A stretch of 59,925 bases of DNA, taken from the NCBI GenBank assembly GCA_028873125.1, contig JAGWMQ010000005.1, positions 1-59,925 on the forward strand, in the 5' to 3' direction. Numbering within the stretch: the stretch's first letter is position 1; each line of letters begins with the position of its first letter. Shown here piece after piece: positions 9,616 through 18,402 of this stretch. This DNA comes from Verrucomicrobiota bacterium. Lineage in GTDB: Bacteria > Verrucomicrobiota > Verrucomicrobiia > Limisphaerales > UBA11358. The notes beneath the pieces are model-generated. The model ran no database searches. It saw only the letters and a program-made list of their open reading frames with translations, and was not told the origin of the DNA. The translations under genes were made by a program, and so were the position numbers.

Positions 9616-10569
9616 TCATGGATAATAGACGTTGGTGGCGCCTGGAACCGGCGCGGTCGTGTGATGAGACAGCCAACGAATATCGGGATCGTTCGGAACG
9701 CTGGGATTTCCGTTGCCGATATTAAAGCCGGTGTCAGCAGCCCAAACTTCGGTTATAATTCCTTGTGGCATCTGCCACTGATGAGTTTCCGCGTGGCCAT
9801 CGGCGAAGGAGAAATTACATGCATTGTTGTGATGTTTGGCCGGCCAATCAATGAAATAGGTATTTGAAGGATTGAGGGGCATTTCAACCGCAAGCCCGGC
9901 GTCATTGATAGTGTCTGGATGCTCGTCCAGGAGCACAAACAGATCCGAAGGCCTGGGAGCAGTGATACCGCTCTCAGTCAAATAAATTCTCCAAGGAGGC
10001 GTAGGCGAACCCGAAGTTCCCACCAGCCAATGACCGATGTAGTGGCCGTTATAACTTGCCTGTCCGTTGATCTCGCAGCCCACCGCCGCATTCATCGAAT
10101 AACTCCGCACGCGCGGCATTCCGTACCACGTGCTCAAGTCGGCCGGACATTTGAACAGCGCCGGATTTTTCATGTAAGGCCCCAGCACGGAAAACGCCGC
10201 ATTGGTCAGCAGCGCCGTGTTGGTGGCATCAATTCCGGAATAGGGCGGCCCAATGATTCCACCCCGCATGTCCCCGGCAACCCACCTGGGAGCAACGTTG
10301 TAATCCGGGTTTGGCGGAAAGTGTCCGCCATTGTCGTCCGCATACATCAGCCAAGCCTTCGTGATCTGGCGGAGATTGTTGACGCATTGGGTTCCCTGCG
10401 GCTGAGCGCCGGTTCTCGCTAAGGCCGGCAGCAGCGTGACCGCGAGCAAGGCGAGCATTGCCAGGATTACGAGCAATTCCACCCGGTTGAAGGCGGCCAA
10501 GTTATCACTGATGCCCGGGGTGTGATGATCCCGGAGCAAACCGCCAGTGAGGTAATTCGCGGGTTTCAT
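9616..10569 (-). CDS. Pseudopilin-like protein, tandem paralogue 2
   Basis: A 317-residue paralogue of the 8579-9547 protein, 68 bp upstream of it and in the same orientation, indicating local duplication. The N-terminal motif is FNRVELL, again with Ala at -1 and Glu at +5, followed by one hydrophobic helix. TQCVNNLRQIT, CPADLSTW and FSFADGH are conserved. The two proteins differ most in the leader and in a loop around residues 80-110. It is divergent from the PD40 propeller gene at 10687. Family role (pseudopilus assembly) is established knowledge; the reason for two copies is unknown. Confidence 0.82.
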   Translation of the reverse strand: MKPANYLTGGLLRDHHTPGISDNLAAFNRVELLVILAMLALLAVTLLPALARTGAQPQGTQCVNNLRQITKAWLMYADDNGGHFPPNPDYNVAPRWVAGDMRGGIIGPPYSGIDATNTALLTNAAFSVLGPYMKNPALFKCPADLSTWYGMPRVRSYSMNAAVGCEINGQASYNGHYIGHWLVGTSGSPTPPWRIYLTESGITAPRPSDLFVLLDEHPDTINDAGLAVEMPLNPSNTYFIDWPAKHHNNACNFSFADGHAETHQWQMPQGIITEVWAADTGFNIGNGNPSVPNDPDIRWLSHHTTAPVPGATNVYYP

Positions 10570-10629
10570 GGCCAGCTGGCTTGGATGCGGAAAAGTTAAC
10601 CGAACCTGACGCCGCTGTAAAGAATTTTA

Positions 10630-10658
10630 TTGACTCTGAATCTTATTTGGGGTAGTCT
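10630..10658 (+). promoter_or_regulatory. Putative sigma-70-type promoter for the PD40 propeller gene
   Basis: TTGACT at 10630-10635 and TAGTCT at 10653-10658 with a 17-bp spacer, ending 28 bp before the ATG at 10687. The -10 box matches the consensus only in part. The position supports the start at 10687 instead of the upstream in-frame TTG at 10630, which falls inside the -35 box. Confidence 0.4.
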
Positions 10659-10686
10659 TTCACTAATTTTCAGCACGGGTTTTCCG

Positions 10687-13600
10687 ATGAAAAAAGCGTA
10701 TTGGCGTTGTGCCGCCGCCTTTCTGCTGACGGTTACCTTCCCGTTCACTGCCGTCGCGGTCCTGCAACTGGTTTCGGCGCTGAATCCGGCCGCCACCGCG
10801 CCCACCGACGGCGATGGCGATTCCTGGGCGCCGATCATCAGTCCGGACGGACGTTACGTCCTCTTTGCCAGCACGGCGAACAACATGGTTTCAACCACCG
10901 GCAGCAACGGCATCCCAACGCTGATCCCGCCCAGCGTCAATGTCTATCTCCGCGACCGGCTGACCGGGACGACGACGCTGGTCAGCGCCAACTTGGCCGG
11001 CACCGGCGGCGGCAACGGCGATTCCTTCCCCGCCGGTCTTTCCACCAACGGCCAGTTCGCGCTTTTTGAAAGCACCGCCAGCGACTTGGTGACGAATAGC
11101 ACCACCTATGTGGTGAACCAGTATGGTGGCCCCATGACCAACTACCTTGAAAACGTCTTTCTTCGGGATGTCGTTCACGGCGTCACCTGGCTGGCCAGCG
11201 TGGCGACCAACGGCCTGGGCGGCAACGGCGCCTCGTGGGACGCCACGATGACGCCCAACGGAGCTTACGTGGCGTTTGCCAGCGCGGCTTCCAACTTGGT
11301 GGACAATGACGCAAATGGAATCCCCGACGTGTTCGTCCGCGACATGCAGTCCAACACCACGGTGCTGGCCAGCGTGGGGGCAAGAATCAACCCCTACAGT
11401 CGCAATTTCACCATGTCGTCGGAAGCACCTGGAATCACCCCCGACGGCCGCGATGTGGTCTTTTTCAGTTCGGCAACCGGTCTGGTTTCTTCAACCTCTC
11501 CAACCACAAACACCGGCGAAATTTATGTCCGGGATTTACAATTGGGCACGACAACCTGGGCCAGCACTAACGCTCGGATCATCACTGGTTTTGGCGCTAA
11601 TGCCATTTGCTACAATCAAGCCATCAGCGACGGCGGCCAGTTCGTCGCCTACGAAATCTTTTCGAATGTACCGTCAATCTATATGGGAACGAACGGATTC
11701 ATTCTCCGCTACAACCTGCAGACCGGCCAAACCGATCTCGTCGCCAGCAACGCCGTCGTGCCCAACGCCGTCAAACCAAACAGCGCTTACGATGACGCGA
11801 ATACTTTGACCATGACGCCCGACGGCCAGTTCATCGCTTTCACAGGCAACGTCACCAACAACACCACCGGTGTGTATCTTTGGGACGCACAAACCGGGAC
11901 CAACACGCTGGTCAGCGGCAATGCCACCAACGGCGTCACGCCCGGCGCGCAGGCGTATTGGCCGGACATGGACGCGGGCGAGCGCTACGTCGTCTTCGTC
12001 AGCACGGACACCAACCTGACTTTGAACGCGCGCGCCGGTGTGCTGGTCCATGACCTGCAAACGGACAAGACGACGCTCGTGAGCGTGGACACCAATGGTT
12101 TCAATCTGCCGGTCAATCCGGCCTCGGCCCCGGCGTTGAGTGCCGACGGCAATGCGGTCGCCTTCGAGAGTCCGTGGGCCAATGTGGATGGCCGGAATTT
12201 TTATTGCGACGTGTTTGCGCGAGATTTGACCAAGGCCGCGTCGGAACTGGTTTCCGTTCACGCTCCGAATCTGGCGTCGCTCACCCCCAACGGCCCGTGC
12301 ACGCTGTGGCCCGGTTCGGTCAGCACCAATGGCCGTTATGTGGCGTTCACGAGCCTGGCCAACAACCTGGCGGCCAATGATTCCAATGGTTGCGTGAATG
12401 TTTTCGCGCGCGACCGCGTGACCGGCGTCAACCTCCTGGCCAGCGTGGCCACCAACGGCTTGGCGGGAAGCGGCTGTTCGAGCGAACCTTCCTTGAGCGG
12501 CGACGGGTGTTACGTGGCGTTCCGCAGCGTGGCCACGAACCTGGTGGCCGGCGACACCAACCAATTTGCGCAAATTTTCCTGCGAGATTTGCAAGCCGGA
12601 ACGACGGCGTTGGTAAGCGCGAGTACCAATGGCGGGTTTGGAAACGGCGACTCCGATTCGCCAACGATCAGCCGCGACGGGCGGTTTATTCTTTTCGCCA
12701 GCACCGCGCAGAACCTGGCCGCCGGCTCCTACGCGAACGAAAATCTTTTCCTGCGCGACGCGCAATCGAACCAGACATACGCTTTGACCACAGGCGGAGT
12801 GACTGCCTGGTCCATGACGCCGGACGGGCGCTACATGGCGTTTGCGGGAACAAATGGCGGCGCCTACAGCCTTTCGATCTGGGATTCACAGGCCGACACA
12901 ACGATTTTCTCCAACCCACCGCCGTCCTCGCAATTTTTTCTGAATGTCTCCATCGGCCCCGACGGCCATTATGTGGCCTATGTAACCGGATACGATTTTT
13001 ATTATGATTCTGCATCTTTATATGCGCAGGATATAGTGGCTGAAACCAATACGCTGCTTGGCGCTGGCCAGTTGAACCCGCACGTCGGATTAAGTTTCAG
13101 CGCCGACGGACGATTTTTGACTTTTGTCGGTTCTTCGGCTACTTCCACTTACACGAGGACCTTGACCAACGGCATTTATCTCCACGACTTCCAATCGGGA
13201 ACCAATATCCTGGTCAGTCACGCCTTTAATTCCATCAAGCCGGCGGATGGCTTGTCGGATTCCCCGGCGGTGAGCCCCGACGGCCGCTATGTCGCCTTCC
13301 GCAGCTTCGCTAACTACCTGGTTCCCGGCGACACCAACGGCGTCCCTGATTTGTTCTTGTATGATCGTTTGACAGGCTCCAACAGCCTGCTGAGCGCGAG
13401 CCTGTCCGGTGCTGGCGCCGACAACCGCTCGCTGACGCCGGTCTTCAGCGGCGACGGACAAACGCTGGCATTCCAAAGTTGGGCTTCTGATTTGACCGCC
13501 CAGGACTTCAACGCGGGCGGCGACCTGTTCGCGCAAGACATGTTTGAACTTGAAACCGCGATCAATCTGACCAATCCCCCGCCCCCGTTCGAGGCCCAAA

Positions 13601-13821
13601 TGTTTTTTGCCGGAACTGCCGGCGCCGCCCCGAGCCCGGTGCTCACCTGGCCGTTCCTTCCCGGGAGAACTTACGGCGTGGAATACAAGGACGACCTGAG
13701 CGATCCGGTCTGGCATAATCTGAACAACACCGTCACCTTCATCGGCAGCCAGGCTTACTTCGATGATTTTTCGCCGGCCTCCGGCCAGCGGTTCTACCGC
13801 GTTCTCCTGAACAACAACTGA
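10687..13821 (+). CDS. Large secreted PD40/TolB-like beta-propeller protein
   Basis: A 1044-residue protein with a Sec signal peptide (basic start, hydrophobic core, cleavage near residue 24). Most of its length is repeats of about 60 residues with the pattern S-DGRYVAF-S-A-NLV-GDTNG--D-F-RD---G-T-LVS. This is the WD40-like PD40 repeat found in TolB-type propellers, and well over ten copies suggest more than one propeller. The last 73 residues are the shared C-terminal module (GRTYGVEY ... QRFYRV). No enzyme motif was seen; a binding or scaffold role on the surface is inferred. The esterase gene begins 4 bp after its stop, so the two are probably cotranscribed. Confidence 0.85.
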   Translation: MKKAYWRCAAAFLLTVTFPFTAVAVLQLVSALNPAATAPTDGDGDSWAPIISPDGRYVLFASTANNMVSTTGSNGIPTLIPPSVNVYLRDRLTGTTTLVSANLAGTGGGNGDSFPAGLSTNGQFALFESTASDLVTNSTTYVVNQYGGPMTNYLENVFLRDVVHGVTWLASVATNGLGGNGASWDATMTPNGAYVAFASAASNLVDNDANGIPDVFVRDMQSNTTVLASVGARINPYSRNFTMSSEAPGITPDGRDVVFFSSATGLVSSTSPTTNTGEIYVRDLQLGTTTWASTNARIITGFGANAICYNQAISDGGQFVAYEIFSNVPSIYMGTNGFILRYNLQTGQTDLVASNAVVPNAVKPNSAYDDANTLTMTPDGQFIAFTGNVTNNTTGVYLWDAQTGTNTLVSGNATNGVTPGAQAYWPDMDAGERYVVFVSTDTNLTLNARAGVLVHDLQTDKTTLVSVDTNGFNLPVNPASAPALSADGNAVAFESPWANVDGRNFYCDVFARDLTKAASELVSVHAPNLASLTPNGPCTLWPGSVSTNGRYVAFTSLANNLAANDSNGCVNVFARDRVTGVNLLASVATNGLAGSGCSSEPSLSGDGCYVAFRSVATNLVAGDTNQFAQIFLRDLQAGTTALVSASTNGGFGNGDSDSPTISRDGRFILFASTAQNLAAGSYANENLFLRDAQSNQTYALTTGGVTAWSMTPDGRYMAFAGTNGGAYSLSIWDSQADTTIFSNPPPSSQFFLNVSIGPDGHYVAYVTGYDFYYDSASLYAQDIVAETNTLLGAGQLNPHVGLSFSADGRFLTFVGSSATSTYTRTLTNGIYLHDFQSGTNILVSHAFNSIKPADGLSDSPAVSPDGRYVAFRSFANYLVPGDTNGVPDLFLYDRLTGSNSLLSASLSGAGADNRSLTPVFSGDGQTLAFQSWASDLTAQDFNAGGDLFAQDMFELETAINLTNPPPPFEAQMFFAGTAGAAPSPVLTWPFLPGRTYGVEYKDDLSDPVWHNLNNTVTFIGSQAYFDDFSPASGQRFYRVLLNNN

Positions 13822-13825
13822 CGCA

Positions 13826-14899
13826 ATGTCCCGCCTTGTCCGTCGTCTGTTGCAAGCCATTCTGTTTTGGGCCGCCACCTCGTCCTTGGCCGTCGCCGCA
13901 CCGGACCAGCCGCACTTGGACGACCTCCGGTTTGCCGGGCGCGCCTTGGAGGGGAATCCACTGCATGATCCGGTGACCCGCCGCCTGGCCGTCTTTGTTC
14001 CAGCCCAATACACCAATGGCATCCGGCTGCCGGTGGTGTATTTTCTACCCGGCTACGGCGGCTCCTCGGAAGGTTTCATCCGGCGGCCAAAACCGTGGCT
14101 GGACCTCACCCGGAAAATCGCCGAGGACGTCACGCCCATGCTGCTCGTGGTGCCGGACTGCCGGACACGCTGGGGCGGCAGCCAGTATCTCAACTCCCCG
14201 GCCCAGGGAAATTACGCGGATTACGTCTGCGAAGACATCGTGTCGCTGGTCCAGTCCCGCTATTCCACCGCCACGAACGGCATCCGCCGGATCATCGCCG
14301 GCCATTCCAGCGGCGGCTTCGGCGCGCTGCGCCTGGGCATGGCGCATCACCAACTGTTTGACGGCGTCATCGCCCTGAGTCCGGACTCGGATTTCCCGGT
14401 GTCACATCTGCCCCTGGTCAAGCTGCCGGGCGTGACCAATGCGACGCTGGCCCAAGTTCGGCTCATTGAAGCTGAAAAAGTGCCGGCGCCCGGAAACGGC
14501 GACCTGTTGTACGCGCTGGGATTGTCCGCCGCTTATGCGCCGCTCGGACCTTTGCATCCCGGCCAGTTCGAGTGGCTTTACAACGCCCACGGGCATCTCC
14601 GCCCGGCGGTGTGGCGACGCTGGCTCGACAATGATCCCTTGACCATCGCCCGGCGGAAGCCGCACGCCTTTGCCGCGGACCAGGCGGTCTATCTGGATGG
14701 CGCGGCGCAGGACCAGTTTTCGGCGAACATCGGCGCCCGGAAAATTTACGAGGCCATCCGCAGCCGGCTGCGGCGCTGCGCCTTTTACGAGCCGCCCGGA
14801 CGGCACGGACAGCACGTTCCGGCGCGCCTGCAGCGCGGATTGGAATGGATTTTCGGCCGCCCCGTCCGGGACATCAAAGGCCTACGTCCGGGAGGGTGA
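13826..14899 (+). CDS. Secreted putative esterase (alpha/beta hydrolase, esterase D-like)
   Basis: A 357-residue alpha/beta hydrolase of the putative-esterase family (PF00756-like). The nucleophile elbow is GHSSGG with Ser161. VVYFLPGYGGSSEGF forms the oxyanion-loop region, and a His in the C-terminal PGRHGQHVP segment is the likely third triad member. A signal peptide covers residues 1-27. Related enzymes remove acetyl or feruloyl esters from plant polysaccharides or act on other esters; the substrate here is not determinable. It follows the PD40 gene by 4 bp and is expected in the periplasm or outside. Confidence 0.82.
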   Translation: MSRLVRRLLQAILFWAATSSLAVAAPDQPHLDDLRFAGRALEGNPLHDPVTRRLAVFVPAQYTNGIRLPVVYFLPGYGGSSEGFIRRPKPWLDLTRKIAEDVTPMLLVVPDCRTRWGGSQYLNSPAQGNYADYVCEDIVSLVQSRYSTATNGIRRIIAGHSSGGFGALRLGMAHHQLFDGVIALSPDSDFPVSHLPLVKLPGVTNATLAQVRLIEAEKVPAPGNGDLLYALGLSAAYAPLGPLHPGQFEWLYNAHGHLRPAVWRRWLDNDPLTIARRKPHAFAADQAVYLDGAAQDQFSANIGARKIYEAIRSRLRRCAFYEPPGRHGQHVPARLQRGLEWIFGRPVRDIKGLRPGG

Positions 14900-15078
14900 A
14901 GGCCAATGCTCATCAAATAGGCCGGCGATTAATGAAATTCGGAAGCAATACTTCTTGCGCGGAGTCCCGGTTCCGCCAAATTCAGGCGAAATGAAATCCA
15001 CAGGAAGGCCGGTTGTGATGGGAGCCTCAACCATCCGCGAATTTTTTCCCGTTGGGCTCGGCGGTGCGCAATTCGCTT

Positions 15079-15534
15079 ATGAATGAACTCATCCTGATGG
15101 CGCACGTTGTTTTTGGGGTGGCTTGCGTCCTCACGGCCCTCTGGGTCTTCGTGGACGCGCTGAATGCCTCCGCCTCCAACCAGGCCCGGATTCGGAGGAT
15201 GAGCTGCGCCGCGGCAATTTTCATGTGGCTCGCCTTTGTGATCGCCGGCTACTGGTATGTGTTTTCCTATCCGGCGGACCGGGCCATTATTTTGAAAGGG
15301 CCGTGGCCGTTTGCGCACCGCTTTTTCATGGAGACGAAGGAGCACCTGGTCATCCTCCTGCTGCTGCTGGCCACCTTTCTGCCCATCGCCGCCGCCGGCA
15401 ACCTGGCTGCAAACAAGGATGCGCGCCGCGTGGTCCTTTGGGTGGCCGGCCTGATCGTCCTGCTGGGATTGATGGCGGAGGGCGACGGCGGCGTCATCGC
15501 CACGGGGGTAAAAGTCGGATTGCTGGCGCGGTAA
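15079..15534 (+). CDS. Four-helix integral membrane protein, unknown function
   Basis: A 151-residue protein with four hydrophobic segments (about residues 5-27, 40-62, 87-106 and 118-140). Charged and aromatic residues between helices 2 and 3 include WPFAHRFFMETKEH, whose His residues could bind haem or metal, but no family was recognised. The ATG at 15079 is preferred to one at 15052 because it begins directly before the first helix. It starts a run of three same-strand genes (to 16687) separated by about 20-30 bp, so an envelope operon is likely. Confidence 0.65.
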   Translation: MNELILMAHVVFGVACVLTALWVFVDALNASASNQARIRRMSCAAAIFMWLAFVIAGYWYVFSYPADRAIILKGPWPFAHRFFMETKEHLVILLLLLATFLPIAAAGNLAANKDARRVVLWVAGLIVLLGLMAEGDGGVIATGVKVGLLAR

Positions 15535-15555
15535 AATTCAAACCGGAGTGTGAAC

Positions 15556-15876
15556 ATGGAAGCCACCGGCCTCTCAAAATGCACCGTTTCCTTCGGACTC
15601 GCTTTGGCCATCGCCAGCGTCATCAACGGCCTGCTGGTGATTGCGAAGGAGAAAATTTCCGCGGTCCAGGCCGCGATGCAAAAATTGACCGGCAATCATT
15701 GGGTAACACAAGGCGTCATCGTCCTGGGCGTTTTTGCCCTTCTCGGCTGGCTGTTCGCGCAGGCCAATGGCGGTCAAGGCATCAAGCTGACCGCCAACCG
15801 GCTGATTGGCGCGCTGGTGGCGGGCGTCGCAACCGGCGCGCTTCTCATCTTAGGATTCTATTTAATCGGCGCTTGA
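15556..15876 (+). CDS. Small integral membrane protein, unknown function
   Basis: A 106-residue protein with three probable membrane segments (about residues 7-27, 48-68 and 80-103). A GGAG Shine-Dalgarno at 15545-15548 is spaced 7 nt from the ATG at 15556, which decides that start over the GTG at 15550. Middle gene of the small operon between the four-helix protein and the outer-membrane barrel. No recognisable family. Confidence 0.62.
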   Translation: MEATGLSKCTVSFGLALAIASVINGLLVIAKEKISAVQAAMQKLTGNHWVTQGVIVLGVFALLGWLFAQANGGQGIKLTANRLIGALVAGVATGALLILGFYLIGA

Positions 15877-15904
15877 GAACCTTTTCAAGTTTAACGGGAA
15901 ACCC

Positions 15905-16687
15905 ATGACAAGGACGGCAACCGTTGCGCTGGCGGTGATGATGACCGGAGGTGCCTTCAAGGTCTCGGCCGGGCCGCCGTTTGTGACGGATGACCCCGAG
16001 CCGGTTGACTACCAGCATTGGGAGTTTTACATCGCCTCGATGCACACCCAAACTGCCGACGGCTGGTCGGGGACGGCGCCGCACATCGAGATCAATTACG
16101 GCCCCGTGACCAACGTCCAGCTTCATCTCATCGCGCCGCTGGCTTATGATGCGCCGTCGGACGGCAACGCCCACTACGGTTACGGCGACACGGAACTGGG
16201 CGTGAAACTCCGGTTCATTCAGGAGACCGATCGTATGCCGCAGGCCGGCATTTTTCCGTTGCTGGAAGTGCCCACCGGCAGGGAATCAGAGGGGCTTGGC
16301 AACGGTCATTGGCAGGCCTTTATGCCGTTGTGGCTGCAGAAGAGCTTTGGCGACTGGACCGTTTACGGCGGCGGCGGTTATGGCATCAATCCCGGCGCCG
16401 GCAACGAAAACTGGGGTCTGGTGGGCGCGGTCGTGCAACGGCAGGTCACGAAAAATGTCGCTCTTGGCGGGGAAATCTATCACCGCACCACGATGGAAAC
16501 CGGCGGGCGCGGCGACACGGCTTTCAATCTCGGAACGGTCGTTGATTTTACCGAACACCAGCACCTGCTCTTTTCCGCCGGGCGTTCGATTGACGGCCCG
16601 ACGGACTTCCAGGTTTATATCGCCTATCAACTCACCTTTGGTCCGGAATTCTTCCACTCAGCGGGCCATTGGTTCGGAAACCATTGA
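15905..16687 (+). CDS. Outer-membrane beta-barrel protein (transporter-like)
   Basis: A 260-residue protein with a signal peptide ending near residue 22 (VSAGPP) and an amphipathic beta-strand pattern to the C-terminus. It opens with PPFVTDDPEPVDYQHWEFYI, resembling the MetA/phenol-degradation-type outer-membrane family (PF13557-like). Repeated Gly-aromatic strands (YGYGDTELGVKLRF, WTVYGGGGYG) support a barrel. Third gene of the 15079-16687 operon, 28 bp after the small membrane protein. A channel or sensing role at the outer membrane is inferred; the substrate is unknown. Confidence 0.75.
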   Translation: MTRTATVALAVMMTGGAFKVSAGPPFVTDDPEPVDYQHWEFYIASMHTQTADGWSGTAPHIEINYGPVTNVQLHLIAPLAYDAPSDGNAHYGYGDTELGVKLRFIQETDRMPQAGIFPLLEVPTGRESEGLGNGHWQAFMPLWLQKSFGDWTVYGGGGYGINPGAGNENWGLVGAVVQRQVTKNVALGGEIYHRTTMETGGRGDTAFNLGTVVDFTEHQHLLFSAGRSIDGPTDFQVYIAYQLTFGPEFFHSAGHWFGNH

Positions 16688-16745
16688 GGTCTGCCGGGTC
16701 TTGCACGTTAAAGAACTTTTTTCAGAGGGCGCGAACAGTAAAAAG

Positions 16746-18170
16746 ATGAAACAAGAAATTCTTCAATGGCCCGGCGGCAGCCTGATCCTGACGTTGGGAT
16801 TATCGCTGGCGCTTCCCACGGGCGTCAGGGCCCAGGCGCAGCCGAACAGCGCCGGCAACGCCGCGAGCCTCGGCGGAATTCCCGTGTCCCCGTTTCAAAA
16901 GCGGCAATCGGCGCCGCGTCCCTACCTGGGCTGGAGCAGTTGGAGTTCCATGCGCCGCCATGTCACGGCGGCGAAGATCGAGGCCCAGGCGGACGTTGTG
17001 GCGGCTCGGCTTAAAAAGTATGGCTATCTCTACGTCAATATTGATTCAGGGTGGTGCAACGGCTATGACCCCGACGGCCAGGCGCATCCCAACCGCTTCG
17101 ACGCCTACGGCCGGCCATTGCCCAACCCCTACGAATTTCCCGACGGCATCGCCGCCGTGGCCGCTTATGTGCATTCCCGGGGATTGAAGCTGGGCATTTA
17201 CATGAGCCCAGGGTTGAAAATTCCGGTCTGGAAAGCCAACTGCCACATTTTGGGAACCCCGTACACCGTCCGGCAGATTGCCGACCCATCCCGCTGGGGC
17301 AGCAAATTTCCTCACGACGGTCCGCAGGCCTATCGCGGCAGCTACGCCATTGACTACAACATGCCCGGAGCGCAGGAGTACATTCAGAGCATAGCCGATT
17401 TGTATGCCTCGTGGGGCGTGGATTTTCTCAAGATGGACTGGTGCGGCGTGCGAGGCGAGGCGCACCGGGTGGACAATCGCGCCGATATTGAGCATTGGGC
17501 GATGGCGCTCAACAAAACCGGCCGGCCCATCTGGTTGGAGCTTTCCGGCGGGCAGGATGTCCACTATGCGGACTTCTGGACACGGTATGCCAACGGCTGC
17601 CGCATTGATGGAGACGTTGAAGCACGCGCGCCATACCTGACGGATTGGCGGCATGTCCTTCACCGATTCCGCGACGCTCCGAAATGGGCGAAATATGCCG
17701 GCCCCGGCTATTGGAACGACTTGGACTCACTGGAAATAGGCAACGGCACACTGGACGGATTAACCCCCGCCGAACGGCAAACCGCCATGACGCTTTGGTG
17801 TGTCAGTTGTGCCCCGCTGTACACGGGGGCGGATCTGACACATCTGGACCCAATGGATTTGGAGATTCTCGTCAACCGCGAGGCCATCGCCGTGGACCAA
17901 GCGGGTCGTGTGGCCACGCCCATCTCCCAAGCCACGCCGCAGCAGGTTTGGCGCGTAAAGAACGCCGATGGATCGTTCACGGTGGCGTTGTTCAATCTGG
18001 CGGATGTTCCCGCCAAAGTAAGCGCCCGCTGGGGCAGCGTGGGATTCCACGGGCCGGCCCAAGTGCGCGACCTCTGGCTGCACCGCAATTTGGGCGTATT
18101 CGAGCAGGGATTTGAGGCGCTCCTCGAACCGCACGCCTCCCGTTTGCTCACGGTGACACCGGCCCATTAA
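16746..18170 (+). CDS. Secreted glycoside hydrolase family 27 (alpha-galactosidase-like)
   Basis: A 474-residue enzyme with a signal peptide ending at about residue 29 (VRAQ). The GH27 TIM barrel begins at LGWSSWSSM; FLKMDWCG contains the nucleophile Asp231, and CRIDGDVE contains the acid/base Asp290. A beta-sandwich domain makes up roughly the last 90 residues. Family members hydrolyse alpha-galactosides or N-acetyl-alpha-galactosaminides. The ATG at 16746 was chosen because an upstream in-frame extension overlaps the outer-membrane gene in another frame and the signal peptide begins here. A weak purine stretch precedes it. Confidence 0.92.
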   Translation: MKQEILQWPGGSLILTLGLSLALPTGVRAQAQPNSAGNAASLGGIPVSPFQKRQSAPRPYLGWSSWSSMRRHVTAAKIEAQADVVAARLKKYGYLYVNIDSGWCNGYDPDGQAHPNRFDAYGRPLPNPYEFPDGIAAVAAYVHSRGLKLGIYMSPGLKIPVWKANCHILGTPYTVRQIADPSRWGSKFPHDGPQAYRGSYAIDYNMPGAQEYIQSIADLYASWGVDFLKMDWCGVRGEAHRVDNRADIEHWAMALNKTGRPIWLELSGGQDVHYADFWTRYANGCRIDGDVEARAPYLTDWRHVLHRFRDAPKWAKYAGPGYWNDLDSLEIGNGTLDGLTPAERQTAMTLWCVSCAPLYTGADLTHLDPMDLEILVNREAIAVDQAGRVATPISQATPQQVWRVKNADGSFTVALFNLADVPAKVSARWGSVGFHGPAQVRDLWLHRNLGVFEQGFEALLEPHASRLLTVTPAH

Positions 18171-18402
18171 AGTATAGCTCGGCCTTGGGGGACCAACGCC
18201 GCATAAGGGTCGGCAAGGGGTCGGGCAACAGTATTGTGCGTTTCATTGGTTTCAGGCCCCGAGTGGATCTGGTCCGCTGGGCGCATCCGGCATCCATTTT
18301 CAAGCCTCGGGCGGTCTATGACGCGGTCCTCGACTTTTTCCACGACCGCCGCACTTCAGATGAAGCTTGCGCCGGGGAACGGCTCCGGAGTTAACTCGGT
18401 TC

